From positions 1 through 39,576 of the IMG/VR virus record IMGVR_UViG_3300021960_000193: a stretch of DNA of 39,576 bases. One strand, written 5' to 3'. Numbering within the stretch: position 1 is the stretch's first letter; each line of letters begins with the position of its first letter. A model generated the notes under the pieces. It did no database searches, had not been told where the DNA came from, and saw only the letters and a list, made by a program, of their open reading frames with translations. Made by a program: the position numbers and the translations under genes. This DNA is from a virus. Of the stretch, positions 14,401-19,914 are shown one piece after another.

Positions 14401-14610
14401 ATTCAAAACTACAGATTCGTTCAAGTTTGTTGTTTCTTGAACTTTTACGTATCTGTCTATATTTTGTATCAGGTCTACGCTGGCACCTTGAAATTCTTGA
14501 GCAATATAATATTGCTTTAAGAACTCTGAAACAAGAGGAAACTCATCCCTAACATAAGCTGGGAGTTGATTCTGAACTACGGTATTAAACTGAACTCTTT
14601 TTTCTGCCAT
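2422..14610 (-). CDS. Giant virion structural protein (4062 aa) at the gp7 position, with YHYH-like segment
   Basis: One uninterrupted frame of 4062 codons lies between gp6 and gp8, where T4 has gene 7 (1032 residues). The N-terminus (MAEKRVQFNTVVQNQLPAY, then a segment with DEFPLVSEFLKQYY) resembles the N-terminus of very long structural proteins in other cyanomyoviruses. The rest is Ser/Thr/Gly/Val-rich and beta-repetitive. About 15 units of the form G-x-G-Y-x(3-4)-P and dozens of G-[IVL]-G-T motifs recur. Around residues 1240-1400 a YHYH-type motif (WAYDGHPIYGPYGY, Asp at about 1265) is embedded. It is probably a baseplate or tail-periphery protein; equivalence to gp7 rests on gene order only. 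A putative receptor- or glycan-binding role for the repeats is inference. Confidence 0.85.
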   Translation of the reverse strand: MAEKRVQFNTVVQNQLPAYVRDEFPLVSEFLKQYYIAQEFQGASVDLIQNIDRYVKVQETTNLNESVVLNDFIDFDETTITVDITSSPKGTNGFPETYGLLKIGDEIITYTGKTDTTFTGCVRGFSGISSYENSTKQDELVFESTSSDTHEKGSIITNLSVLFLKEFLTKTKHQILPGFENRDLSSDLNQNLFIKQAKDFYSSRGTDGSFEILFKALYGEEVKIVKPRDYLLTPSNADYRVTNDLVVESVIGDPLDLELSTLFQDSYGDDISKAYGPISHAEKVVTGVAQSFYKLSLDAGYNRDLIVNGAVYGNFVVHPKTRVIGNVSSGTTFIDVDSTVGFPNSGELYVNYNDETVGVVTYHSKTLTQFLGIGSTGISGTINDQSNIGINTYAYGYSSVDPTEEIRVRINSVLSELNYPVNTKFYSKGDTGKIKTLGSESDNFLSSNWIFNTTPTYKTESVSLIDASDQTWRVTLTKKHYFREGDSLSVIFPDSSVKTATLISVSSEKSFTIKGQGALSTLQSYKIRRNLRKIQSTTFSNINYVSANVQNTYRDGDKCLVASSSIPFYNRQPLESGLREVTFSGSFSENEQEIQLVSSGDHGFQTGDAVYYTPELITQSFFDDGGQLSSRTVVDSRILEEGLYFVTRIDQLKVKLSKTRTDAFNSRYVSVGFTTSISNNKLSPYEFRFKTLEQQKLLREISPPQNGSDSNDTVPGYTGILINGVEILNYKSRNSILYGQIDEIEIASRGENYDVINPPNLLIEDSVGSGATGHFSVSGSLKEIRIIDSGFDYISTPVITITGGNGSGAVAEANMTLKEHSVSFNSDIASAQVSLGATQSTIGFGTYHKFKNAEKVIYDPQNQKAISGIVTNSIYYVAVVGNTTVKLHPTESDAISGINTVVLSDFGEGKHLLKSFNKKSVVHSINVVSPGSNYENKRRVVASTGISTSLNQVTILNHGYSSGDIVRYDASVTPVSGLSSGTDYYLTKVNDDNFKLSSVGVGTTNKDFYYNTKQYIDFAAKGSGSHTFNYPPISVSIKGEIGISSIGTETFEASIQPIFRGEITSIQLTNKGVGYGSSEVINLNRTPIISALAGENAQVQPIINNGQITDVIVLSSGQNYASTPDLEVVGDGVGAVLTPIIENNTLSSVVIVQGGSGYSANKTSVNVKTAGKDVTFKPNLQTWTINLFERHFNTFTLDDGFIDLPRNEDNGLQYSHLYAPRKLRESVYSVDQSGEILYGAKDLPIANGIEKSSNYHSPIIGWAYDGHPIYGPYGYSRKSGGIVSQMKSGYELELSSNRPPTSHFPLGFFVQDYVHKNVSDETVLDENNGRFCVTPEYPNGTYAYFATIDPLQVDSSGPFSNYKRPIFPYLIGNSYESAPNEFNFKKSSNQTDINLNQTNWRRNSNPLNLIDGEVTYDYLQIPNKLSQTVDVSATSPGYVDSLGISTGGNNYKVNDKVVFDNTNTRGSGASARVSRILGKSVTNVSAATSTIDNVEIYPNSNKGDYIVFSDNPHNFVNRDLIKISGLSTTSSKIEGIYSVGISSNILQVTGVGTTSSGIGTVGATGLVTYFNVQGNLTFPTIRENDIYKIESERVKILNVDSKLSRIKVLREVDGTTGSAYTVSTLLYEDSRKLSVEVGFNTTYDYKLNKQIYFDPSESVGVGTTAGLGIGYTVFTGNTGAGATKIFIPTKTIFIKNHGLETGDTVTYSSNGTSGVSGLVVLAEGEIGTGTTLSDSTTLFIAKVNDDLIGLSTVRVGLGTTGTFVGIASTVRSSSTLFFAGVGVGNTHSLKTNYTSVITGQIERNLVTVSTAQTHGLVADDEVYINVNPLLSTSFSLSYNDYNRKLLVDAKTFNASGVNTSTSSITIENHNLSTGQKVVHTSSSPAQGLQNNQVYFVVKVNDDTVKLSNSYYGATQAKPNVVGIASTSGGTLSSVNPPLTVYKNSTVSFAVSDSSLSFSKQGNNYSAFELNFYLDEKFTKEYDKGVDGTVFNVQRSGSTGITSTAVVTLTVDEKTPEVLYYKLDPLYESEPPVEKSEINVDDEVLSNNRIIVKNSSYNGNYKVSISATNAFTYNLEETPEKTQYSSSTSLLSYETSSTNALGPISKLEILNKGFNYYSVPGISTVSSNLGAGAIVNASSSSAGRIKTVKINDIGFDFPSDKTLSPLVGLPQILTVTPLSSFESIGITSFGRGYTVAPKLVVYDGKTDELITDVDLRFNLNDSQVKIVKNTSGINNTTPRIIPTENSNGVGINTIKYNSSTKSVTVTLSVGFSTADTFPFNVNDKVLIENVSIGIGSTSKGFNSENYKHRFFNLESVTPNIGGIGTVSYSLEEFLESNEVPGTFDEVNSISARIIPVKYTPQFSSVLKPNNFIIGETVSSDSASGIVEDWDAKLEQIKISTSDTFVVDKLIRGQSSNTQGVPSSIISFDSNFKLDSASKVESGWQSNSGFLNQNLQRIQDSFYYQNFSYSLKSKVDYDTWNTAVSSLNHTAGFKKFSDYQLETPANLSEINENSLAVGLSTDRTSVEIINEFSQFVDLNCVFDYDLVSENYLTIGSKTLSNEITFASRILTDFFESIGNRVLLIDDFSGSFNNTPRTSQFSIVNTFLLSNVRSQKYINLIRDTRFTGERQLLIVDIIHDDSFAYINQYGRVETVNDLGSFDFSILGDEGQLLFYPTKYKVNDYYVTSLSYNLNDNLLGVGTTSIGDIAEIQTSSVTSVGIASTTIVSIASTYRSVKVLVSAADFVNNEYEFNELNIIHDGTSVELLEYGQLNSSFGEGSITGFGTYIPYIDGSNLIVDFVPNNVGLALTINTVQVAISTESSSTGIGTVDLKHARIQSGFAAVTSSPTPGITTVITYPAEYDAAYFIVQVSDTTNNRYQLSEFIVVDDYNVSDGSGDTYDVEYGNLETSVGLGTLGSRVSAAGTVELLYTPLAGIDAEVRVYMNAVRIQDDSKDTLSLNNGTIETNFGTYTGTESSVRKSFELNHKSSPIFEKYFVGSSSTVVSVSDDSILIPNHFFVSGQKVTYNHVGSATSAIGIGTTSFDLDGSGVGLGTTSFLPSSFFVIKVDEDTVRLASSAAKALKLVPEYLDITSVGIGTSHRFIAQDQNAKCILTLDNVIQSPVVSTAITQTLADSIASTDDIIYFSGITSFFGADLVKINNEIIKIKSVGVGQTNAFRVSRGWLGTKVGVASTGDLVTKVTGNYNIVDNIITFSEPPYGPTPVGGGSSNAPDDRDWTGIATGSTFHGRVFLRSGVTNHTDEPYKDNYIFDDISEGFDGITRSFVLSENKSDITGISTSNAVLLINNVFQTPGNIYDYELNEISGVTTVRFTGTATSIFSDVNTSNVPVGGIIVSVGSTEGFGYQPLVSAGGTAVISGLGTISSVSIGNSGSGYRIGVQTVNVSAGTSSLTGINRVSIGTAVISAGHIVSVAITNPGTGYTTSNPPDIFFDSPLSYSNLDLEYSSSSVTGVGQSAKINVVVGQGSSVIEFEISNTGFGYGIGEILTIPSGGSIGIPTDPTKTFKEFNITIQRTDKDDFSGWSVGTLQVLDDIIRYADGNRQTFPLSVNTNPISIVAARGSKINVQDTLLVFVNDILQVPGKGYSFTGGSEITFTEPLKNDPDNGAVDRVRIIFYKGTGDVDVSLTDITETVKVGDELTIGYDSTIGQKSYLQEETRNVNTIKSTNVVTTNPYYGPGNVSDTSLLRPVVWCRQTEDKIIDEKEVGKNRPLYEPRINPVAYITRSVGVGSTQIYVDNIRPFFDPQNESATTPSTFQNEVKFISQDSKVSAAATAVVSGLGTISSITITDGGIGYSAIPTVSIASTIGISTTTQATATATISAGGTVSSITVDNAGVGYTNTNPPVVLITPPSSLEEGNKVTSFSGDGGIIVGFGTTSVGVGTTQVIFDLHIPYDSFLRDSNITGFAGITTLSALDVNDYFVVYNTNVGYASTTLTSLDSTGGTVGVATVFVDGVYFVQTAEYATVNVSGVTTTVRRIFARVSEDFISGTGSGISTSNYFGNYSWGKVSLSTREYSNSYTAYTDNGVTGLTTSLIVQRFNQLKSSNYTS

Positions 14611-14658
14611 TTTATAATTTTGCGTTAGTAACCAGATGAATGGGTCTTAATTTTAAAG

Positions 14659-16620
14659 TTATACTGTTGTTTCAGTTGCGACACTGGTTCTTCCACCAGG
14701 TCTCACTAAATTGCCATTTGGATAACTTGAGGTTACCAAATACGTTGATGCTGATGGATCAATTCCAGATGAAATGTCATCAACAATCACTTCGAAATTA
14801 CTATTACTAATATCTAGCTGCAAATAAAGATCCTGTAATCCAACAACATCATTAGACTGTGGTGTTGCTTGTATTTCAATGATTGTTTGACCGTCTTTAA
14901 CTTTTCCTCCTAATATTGTAGTTGGATTTAAAGTTATAATTCCATTTTTATAGTCAATTCTTCCTACGTTTCTCCTTAATATTGTTGGATCACTTGAAGC
15001 AACTGAAGGTAGAGTAAATAAGAATAAGGATCCAGTTTCTCTATTAGTATCTGGAACGTCAGAGAAGTAAACATCTTGTTGAATGCCGCTCACTCTAAAT
15101 GCAGAGGTCTTTATGTTGTATCCATTCATACTCAAGATATGAATTTCATTACCAAACCCAATTGCATATTCTGCTGGAGTATTTAAAGAGACTCTTAGAT
15201 CTCTTCTCATAGAAACTGTTGTTATGTTTGAAGTTATTGATTCGTGACTATCGTCAATTATTTTCAAAAACTTACTGTATTTAAATCTAGCTCCATATTT
15301 GTTCAATTCTGTAGATTCTGCATATTTTGTTGTGTTATTTTGGACAACACTTGAGACATAGTTTGCAGAAGGTGCTACATTTGAATTGTAGTATATTTTT
15401 GTATTAATTTCGACGTAAATGTATTTCAAATCAAGAATTTCTGGAACTATTCCAGCAACTGCATATTGCTTTAATTTTGATTTTATGTTTTCTTTGACCA
15501 AATTTGGTAAAAAGTCGCCAAATCTTGGTTTTATGCTTATAAAAACTTTTCCATATTGAGGGGGAATCAATTCTTCTCCGCCAAAAACCGATATTGACTC
15601 AGTTTCTGGATATATTTTGGATGGAATGATTATTTCATAGTCTCCAGAGGTCAATGCCCTGTTTTGCGAGGCATATATTCTTGGGGCAAACCTTTTAATT
15701 GATTCTACAGACTCTATATTTTCTCCACCAGATGCGTTTAAATCGGTGGTCAACAGTGAAATACCAGAAGTTACTGTATACTCAACACCATTTCTTGTAT
15801 AAGTTAGTTTTCCTGCAAAAATAAACTGATTAATACCATTTGCAGAATCTCCATTTGAAACGATGTATCTTGCAGTAATGTAGTTTCCTTCTTCCAGTGG
15901 TTTTCCAAAAAGTCCGTCTCCGAAAATGAGTTCATATCTCTCATCTTCAATTTCTTGTAAGTAAAAGACTTTGGATTCGCTATTTACATCGAGTAAACTG
16001 TCTTGAAGAGAATATTTAACTTCACTTGTCGATTGTTGTGTAGATTTTACAGAAACTTTGATTAAATCGCTGTCAATTCCAGTATTAGGTAATATAAATC
16101 TTTGATTTAAGTTTCTAGAATTGAATGTGAAGTTTGATTCTAGAAGGTTTCCTTCGTAAATTTCAATCTGGTCAAACGTTGCAATTCCATCGGATATAGT
16201 AACTGTCTTGTCTTCTGGAATTGAAAAAACAAATGCTTGTCCAGCAAAAGAACTAGTAGTTGTAGCAACAATTCCTTTTTTTAAAGTAATTGTCGAGGGA
16301 GTTGGTGATATATTTGACGTATCTACAAAGAAACTTACCGTAGCAGTTGCTGCTTTTCTTGAGCGAGGTAAGTATCCAATATTTCTTGCAAGTGCTACAA
16401 CGTTTTCTCTTAACGTAGCACTATCAATGAATACCTCATTTGCAACCATGTTTGCATTATATGAGGTTATGTAAGTGTTATATGCCAGGACATCAAGAAT
16501 TGTTGAGAGGTTAGATCCCTCAAAATCATAGTCAGTGAAGTTAGAGTTCTCTTTTAGATAGTCTCTGAGTGAGGTTTTAACCTGATCGAAATCGAGGTTA
16601 GAGAAGTTGACTAATGACAT
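14659..16620 (-). CDS. 6: Baseplate wedge protein gp6
   Basis: This 653-residue protein is almost the length of T4 gp6 (660). It begins MSLVNFSNLDFDQVKTSL and contains the baseplate-J-type region (ANEVFIDSATLRENVVALA and NIGYLPRSRKAATATVSF near the N-terminus). It lies immediately after gene 25, as in T4-like baseplate clusters. The ATG at 16620 is preferred over an upstream in-frame start because it follows the gp25 stop by one base and has AAGGTAAG just upstream. The family forms the inner ring of the baseplate wedges. Confidence 0.92.
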   Translation of the reverse strand: MSLVNFSNLDFDQVKTSLRDYLKENSNFTDYDFEGSNLSTILDVLAYNTYITSYNANMVANEVFIDSATLRENVVALARNIGYLPRSRKAATATVSFFVDTSNISPTPSTITLKKGIVATTTSSFAGQAFVFSIPEDKTVTISDGIATFDQIEIYEGNLLESNFTFNSRNLNQRFILPNTGIDSDLIKVSVKSTQQSTSEVKYSLQDSLLDVNSESKVFYLQEIEDERYELIFGDGLFGKPLEEGNYITARYIVSNGDSANGINQFIFAGKLTYTRNGVEYTVTSGISLLTTDLNASGGENIESVESIKRFAPRIYASQNRALTSGDYEIIIPSKIYPETESISVFGGEELIPPQYGKVFISIKPRFGDFLPNLVKENIKSKLKQYAVAGIVPEILDLKYIYVEINTKIYYNSNVAPSANYVSSVVQNNTTKYAESTELNKYGARFKYSKFLKIIDDSHESITSNITTVSMRRDLRVSLNTPAEYAIGFGNEIHILSMNGYNIKTSAFRVSGIQQDVYFSDVPDTNRETGSLFLFTLPSVASSDPTILRRNVGRIDYKNGIITLNPTTILGGKVKDGQTIIEIQATPQSNDVVGLQDLYLQLDISNSNFEVIVDDISSGIDPSASTYLVTSSYPNGNLVRPGGRTSVATETTV

Positions 16621-16621
16621 C

Positions 16622-17023
16622 TTACCTTGTTGGTTGCAAAACAAACTGTAATTGTTGCGGAGGAACGTCTGCTCCTATTACTCTATAGATTATCGTAACG
16701 TCATATGCATTGTTATCAAAGTCTGGAAAAGAGTTGACACTAATCAATTGAACTCTTGGTTCAAATCTATTAATAGATTGTCTAATTTGGTCAGTAATTG
16801 ATGCCGCATTAATAGTGTCTACGTTTTCAAATAAGGTTCTTGATATTGTAGATCCAAAGGTTTCATCAAAAAATTTCTCTCCAGGAAGGGTAAACACAAT
16901 GTTTCGAATGGATCTTGCAATTGCGTTTTCATTTTTGAGTGCCAAAAGGTCACTATTCAGAGGGCTGCTCTGAAAAGTCATGCTAATATCCTTAAATCCT
17001 TGGCTTACCCTTTCTAGAGGCAT
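16622..17023 (-). CDS. 25: Baseplate wedge subunit gp25
   Basis: This 133-residue protein has the size and features of the gp25/GPW lysozyme-like baseplate family. Visible landmarks are NENAIARSIRNIV, LPGEKFFDETFGSTISRTLFE and a C-terminal segment with YDVTIIYRV. It precedes gp6 directly. An exact AATAAATA late octamer lies 21 nt before the ATG. Known family role: wedge component contacting the sheath initiator region of the contractile tail. Confidence 0.93.
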   Translation of the reverse strand: MPLERVSQGFKDISMTFQSSPLNSDLLALKNENAIARSIRNIVFTLPGEKFFDETFGSTISRTLFENVDTINAASITDQIRQSINRFEPRVQLISVNSFPDFDNNAYDVTIIYRVIGADVPPQQLQFVLQPTR

Positions 17024-17043
17024 TGCGTATTATAAATCTATCT

Positions 17044-17051
17044 TATTTATT
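17044..17051 (-). promoter_or_regulatory. T4-type late promoter octamer upstream of gene 25
   Basis: The minus strand reads AATAAATA, with the gp25 ATG 20-21 nt downstream. It overlaps the stop region of the small upstream gene. It probably drives the 25-6-giant late unit. Confidence 0.7.
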
Positions 17052-17211
17052 CACGATCTTTGACTTCGAAAAGAGGTTCCGTTCCATATTCCCAGTCATC
17101 ATAGTCTTCATCATTGCGAATTTTTTCATGAATTTCGTTTTGATGGAAAAAATCATGTTTTTTTGGAGTAAGATCGTCGTTTGCGATCTCACGAAGCATC
17201 TTTTTGTCCAT
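17047..17211 (-). CDS. Small acidic conserved protein (54 aa) upstream of gene 25
   Basis: A 54-residue frame begins MDKKMLREIANDDLTPKK and ends EYGTEPLFEVKDRE. It has a good ribosome site, AGGAG, 8 nt before the ATG. It overlaps the end of the 238-residue gene upstream by 23 nt, and its own stop overlaps the late octamer of gene 25. T4 also has very short genes (the uvsY.-1/.-2 pair) directly upstream of gene 25, but I cannot show homology. Function unknown. Confidence 0.75.
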   Translation of the reverse strand: MDKKMLREIANDDLTPKKHDFFHQNEIHEKIRNDEDYDDWEYGTEPLFEVKDRE

Positions 17212-17905
17212 TTTGCTCTCCTGATTTTGGTAAATCAGAACTTTTTAAGGGGTTGCTATCCCTTTCTTTAGCAGTTTTCCAAAAATATTCGTCCTCACGA
17301 CCCATTCCAAGACGTTCAAACCCATTTTCAACCGAATAATACTGTGTAGAGACTTTAAAATCGGGTTGTTTGGGGTCAACAGGGGTCAAACTGTTGTCAA
17401 AGATGCGTAATCGGTTGTTTGGATAGAGTGCATATTGTCCATTATTCAACTCAATTAGATTATGAGACTTATGTTCAGCAGGATTTTCACTTGTTGCATA
17501 ATCAATGACATCAGCATCTTGATGATAGTTGTCAATTGTGCAAATGTAAGTGCCTTTTTGAATACCATGATCACGAGTATAGCACTCAAAGTCCATACTT
17601 CCAATAAATTGCTTGTGAATCGATACGACCCCATAATCCATACAATTCCAGAATTGGAGGTTAGGTAGGTTCATGTCAGGAGAGGGGGTCTCCGGGGCGC
17701 TTACGAAGGCGCTGATGGGCAATTTATCGTACATTGCAGCATACTCTGGTAAGTATGTCTCAAAATAAAAAGCGCGTCCAGGCATCGATTTACACGACAC
17801 CCAAACGCCTTTTACAAATTCTCCATGACCACTTTGATGATCTGTTAGATATTCCTTACGCACCCATACTTCTACGGAAGGTAAGTTGCAGATAAGAGCA
17901 GCCAT
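17189..17905 (-). CDS. Conserved hypothetical protein (238 aa)
   Basis: A 238-residue protein begins MAALICNLPSVEVWVRKEYL. It is rich in aromatic residues in its middle part (for example QFWNCMDYGVVSIHKQFIG) and ends in a charged, Ser/Asp-rich tail. No catalytic motif, signal peptide or membrane segment is evident. It lies between the conserved MAKGGSNK small protein and the baseplate genes, a block I associate with cyanomyovirus core genomes, so a virion or assembly role is possible but unproven. Confidence 0.85.
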   Translation of the reverse strand: MAALICNLPSVEVWVRKEYLTDHQSGHGEFVKGVWVSCKSMPGRAFYFETYLPEYAAMYDKLPISAFVSAPETPSPDMNLPNLQFWNCMDYGVVSIHKQFIGSMDFECYTRDHGIQKGTYICTIDNYHQDADVIDYATSENPAEHKSHNLIELNNGQYALYPNNRLRIFDNSLTPVDPKQPDFKVSTQYYSVENGFERLGMGREDEYFWKTAKERDSNPLKSSDLPKSGEQNGQKDAS

Positions 17906-17926
17906 TATTGATTTAGAATTCTACTA

Positions 17927-18067
17927 TTATTTACCCTGACCTCTATAACGCTTCTTCTTACCATTACGAGAAGTCGCTGAAAGGAGTGTACGAGCACTTC
18001 GCCCTTGACGAGTTTTCTTGGGTGCTCCAGGTTCAAACACAGTTTTATTTGATCCGCCTTTAGCCAT
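17927..18067 (-). CDS. Conserved basic small protein MAKGGSNK (46 aa)
   Basis: A 46-residue, strongly basic protein runs from MAKGGSNKTVFEPGAPKKTR to NGKKKRYRGQGK. It resembles short Lys/Gly-rich proteins I recall from several cyanomyoviruses. A strong GGAGG site precedes the ATG at normal spacing. The start codon shares one base with the stop of the gene upstream (TAATG), indicating translational coupling. The charge suggests nucleic-acid contact, which is inference. Confidence 0.85.
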   Translation of the reverse strand: MAKGGSNKTVFEPGAPKKTRQGRSARTLLSATSRNGKKKRYRGQGK

Positions 18068-18222
18068 TAGATTTCCTCCAATTCAATTAGTTCTGGGTTG
18101 ATGGGATCGCCACCATAGAAGTTGTCAGCGATACTTTGAAGAATCTCTGTACACTCTTCCATGGTGATATTTGTATATATCTTGCGCCCTTCATAAAGGA
18201 CATTGTAACATTTCTCTTGCAT
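18067..18222 (-). CDS. Small conserved protein (51 aa), coupled between neighbours
   Basis: A 51-residue frame begins MQEKCYNVLYEGRKIYTNIT and ends NPELIELEEI. It is locked between its neighbours: its ATG overlaps the glycosyltransferase stop (TGATG) and its stop overlaps the next ATG (TAATG). Acidic and soluble, with no recognisable motif. Function unknown. Confidence 0.8.
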   Translation of the reverse strand: MQEKCYNVLYEGRKIYTNITMEECTEILQSIADNFYGGDPINPELIELEEI

Positions 18223-18992
18223 CAGATAATGCGAGTTTTTTCGTGTCCGACTCTAATCCGAGGATCGCACCAGATATCAAAACCTTGCTCTTTAGCATCA
18301 AGACAGAATGAAACGTCTTCACCACACATATCCTGAACACTGCCAGATTCAAAGACTTGCATCTTCGGAGCAAACCAAGGATACTCAAGATTCTCAAAGA
18401 CACCGTGCTTGATCAGTACCCAACCAAAACCAGTGTAGTCAACTGTGAAGGGCTTTCTACGCTTTGAGATAGAATCAACGGTTTCATGATTCATCACACC
18501 ACCGTTCTTACGGAAGTCATCTTCTTCTAACCAGTGTGCGACAGAGGTTGTGTGACCATCTTCTGTAGCATACCACCCAGCAACTACTTCGCGTTCGGTG
18601 CCATCTTCAGAGAGTGCTAGATCACAGAGTTGCCAGAACTTGTTAGTGTCAAAGACGATATCAGAGTCAATCCAAAGTTGATAATCATACTTCAGTTTAC
18701 CATCCCAGGGAATTTGTTTGGGACCACGGAGAACATTTGCACCAAGACACTTGCAACGTGCAAAGTTTACCATGGAAGAGTAATCTTGACTAATCTGAAT
18801 ACTCATACCATTCTGTACCATATCAAAGCACAGTTGTACAAAGTTCTTCAGAAAAATGAAAGAACATCCGCGACCTGGAAGGCAGAAGACAATACTCTTC
18901 CCTCGCATTCTTTCTTTGATTGCATCAATGTCCCAATCACTCTCCGTTTGCTTCTTGGGAACATTTGCTTTTACAGTAAATCCTTTTGCCAT
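18222..18992 (-). CDS. GT-A-fold glycosyltransferase-like protein
   Basis: This 256-residue protein carries a DxD-type motif (LWIDSDIVF, DSD at about 109-111) in the position expected for metal and nucleotide-sugar binding in GT-A enzymes. It is preceded by NFARCKCLGANVLRG and followed by a mid-region GFGWVLIKHGVFENL and GEDVSFCLDAKEQGF near the C-terminus, a layout common in family-2-like transferases. Conserved relatives occur in cyanomyoviruses. A consensus sigma70 promoter lies just upstream. The likely substrate (host surface glycan, capsid protein or modified DNA) cannot be read from the sequence. Confidence 0.8.
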   Translation of the reverse strand: MAKGFTVKANVPKKQTESDWDIDAIKERMRGKSIVFCLPGRGCSFIFLKNFVQLCFDMVQNGMSIQISQDYSSMVNFARCKCLGANVLRGPKQIPWDGKLKYDYQLWIDSDIVFDTNKFWQLCDLALSEDGTEREVVAGWYATEDGHTTSVAHWLEEDDFRKNGGVMNHETVDSISKRRKPFTVDYTGFGWVLIKHGVFENLEYPWFAPKMQVFESGSVQDMCGEDVSFCLDAKEQGFDIWCDPRIRVGHEKTRII

Positions 18993-19015
18993 AAGTCGAA
19001 ATAACTTTCAGTTCA

Positions 19016-19044
19016 ATTTTAACAGTGTATATAGCGTTTGTCAA
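19016..19044 (-). promoter_or_regulatory. Sigma70-type promoter for the glycosyltransferase unit
   Basis: On the minus strand TTGACA (19044-19039) is separated by 17 nt from TAAAAT (19021-19016). The TGA inside the -35 box is also the stop codon of the 63-residue gene upstream. The leader to the ATG at 18992 is about 20 nt. Confidence 0.75.
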
Positions 19045-19232
19045 TGGGACGAATTTAATCTTACTTCTCTTGAATTGGTTAGTTCTATGAAACTTAAATC
19101 CTCTTCTGAATATTCGGTTTTCATTAACCCTACCAGTTTATTGAGAGTGTCCCACGTAACATGAAACTCCTCTTCCTTCAGAGAATGGAACAAACACTTA
19201 TCTTTCGCGTATATGTGAAATACCTTTTCCAT
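19041..19232 (-). CDS. Conserved small protein (63 aa), KVFHIYAKD family
   Basis: From the ATG at 19232 the protein begins MEKVFHIYAKDKCLFHSL and includes FHVTWDTLNKLVGLM. I recall close relatives as short, widespread cyanomyovirus proteins. An upstream in-frame GTG at 19265 would add 11 residues, but its purine-rich site overlaps the start codon itself. The ATG gives the usual family N-terminus, although it lacks a clear ribosome site. The leader back to the 19425-19454 promoter is nearly 190 nt. Function unknown. Confidence 0.78.
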   Translation of the reverse strand: MEKVFHIYAKDKCLFHSLKEEEFHVTWDTLNKLVGLMKTEYSEEDLSFIELTNSREVRLNSSH

Positions 19233-19479
19233 AAAAAATTTTGGGGGAATTTTTTCTCGCGCCACCTTATATAGTTTCTGATTTCCCTCCGGAAAATTTT
19301 TTTGAAACTGATATAACCTTCGCGTTTTGTCACCTCTGTAGGTTAGGGTAGTTTGGGTTTTTTATAACGCCGCCGCGCCGATATAAACCAACCGCATCAA
19401 TCACTGCTCTTCACGGTATATTCAATTTTAACACATAAGGGGGCAAAGTGTCAACCACTGCCCCACGGTTCGTATCACA
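19233..19479 (-). other. Non-coding leader with GC-rich patch
   Basis: About 250 bases without a supported gene. It holds a sigma70-type promoter (listed separately), an unusually GC-rich run near 19366-19377 (GCCGCCGCGCCG on the plus strand) inside AT-rich phage DNA, and a GGAGGGAAAT stretch with no start codon at the right spacing. An 11-codon frame (MRLVYIGAAAL) spans the GC-rich patch and could be a leader peptide, but nothing else supports it. Confidence 0.5.
19425..19454 (-). promoter_or_regulatory. Sigma70-type promoter with long leader
   Basis: The minus strand has TTGACA (19454-19449), an 18-nt spacer and TAAAAT (19430-19425). The segment GTTAAAATTGAA around the -10 box also occurs at the glycosyltransferase promoter. 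Transcripts would carry a leader of roughly 185 nt before the next gene. Confidence 0.7.
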
Positions 19480-19647
19480 TTAGAAGGCAATCTCTTCGAG
19501 AGTAGGAATACTCTGCCCCAGGATTGGCAGATAGGTGCTATCAGCAACCTCAGTAACATTATCAGCAACGAGTGCATCGAGAATCGAAAGAATCTCACTG
19601 CCAGTGTTACCTTGAGCCAGCAGAGAAAGCATCACAGACTTGGACAT
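19480..19647 (-). CDS. Conserved small protein (55 aa), MSKSVMLSLLAQGN family
   Basis: A 55-residue frame runs from MSKSVMLSLLAQGNTGSEIL to PTLEEIAF. It resembles a small acidic protein family I recall from cyanomyoviruses. It is mostly helical by composition, with no membrane segment. No Shine-Dalgarno sequence precedes the ATG. Function unknown. Confidence 0.7.
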   Translation of the reverse strand: MSKSVMLSLLAQGNTGSEILSILDALVADNVTEVADSTYLPILGQSIPTLEEIAF

Positions 19648-19692
19648 GATTAAGAGGAGAAAGTGTAATTAACTAGTGTGTGTCTTAAGTAA

Positions 19693-19857
19693 TCAGAAAG
19701 GGTTCGTCCAGGTGTTATACTGACGATTCGTAATCTCACCACGCTTGCATAGAGAATCGGTGTAGTTGTTCCAATTCTCACGGGTGTAGACTACATCACC
19801 ACGTATAACTCCCTGATGGATATTACGGAAGTTATAGAGTGCTTGTGCTTTGGTCAT
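19693..19857 (-). CDS. Small hypothetical protein (54 aa)
   Basis: A 54-residue frame begins MTKAQALYNFRNIHQGVIRG and ends RQYNTWTNPF. It starts 14 nt after a copy of the repeated leader element. Rich in Asn, Tyr and Arg; soluble; no motif recognised. Confidence 0.7.
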   Translation of the reverse strand: MTKAQALYNFRNIHQGVIRGDVVYTRENWNNYTDSLCKRGEITNRQYNTWTNPF

Positions 19858-19870
19858 CTTTGGGAGATGT

Positions 19871-19907
19871 GCTTACACTACTGCTACACTTTACACGTCC
19901 CCCCTTT
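19871..19907 (-). repeat. Repeated leader element, copy 1
   Basis: First of thirteen copies. The minus strand begins AAAGGGGGGACG and ends GTAGTGTAAGC. The right arm (GTGTAGC) no longer pairs with GGGAC, so the hairpin is degenerate here. It lies between the stop at 19915 and the start at 19857. Confidence 0.8.
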
Positions 19908-19914
19908 CAGTTAC

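Noticed and set aside
19279-19308. TTTCC-CTCC-GGAAA followed by a T-run, a plus-strand terminator shape
   Set aside because: The stem is only about 5 bp and no plus-strand gene precedes it.
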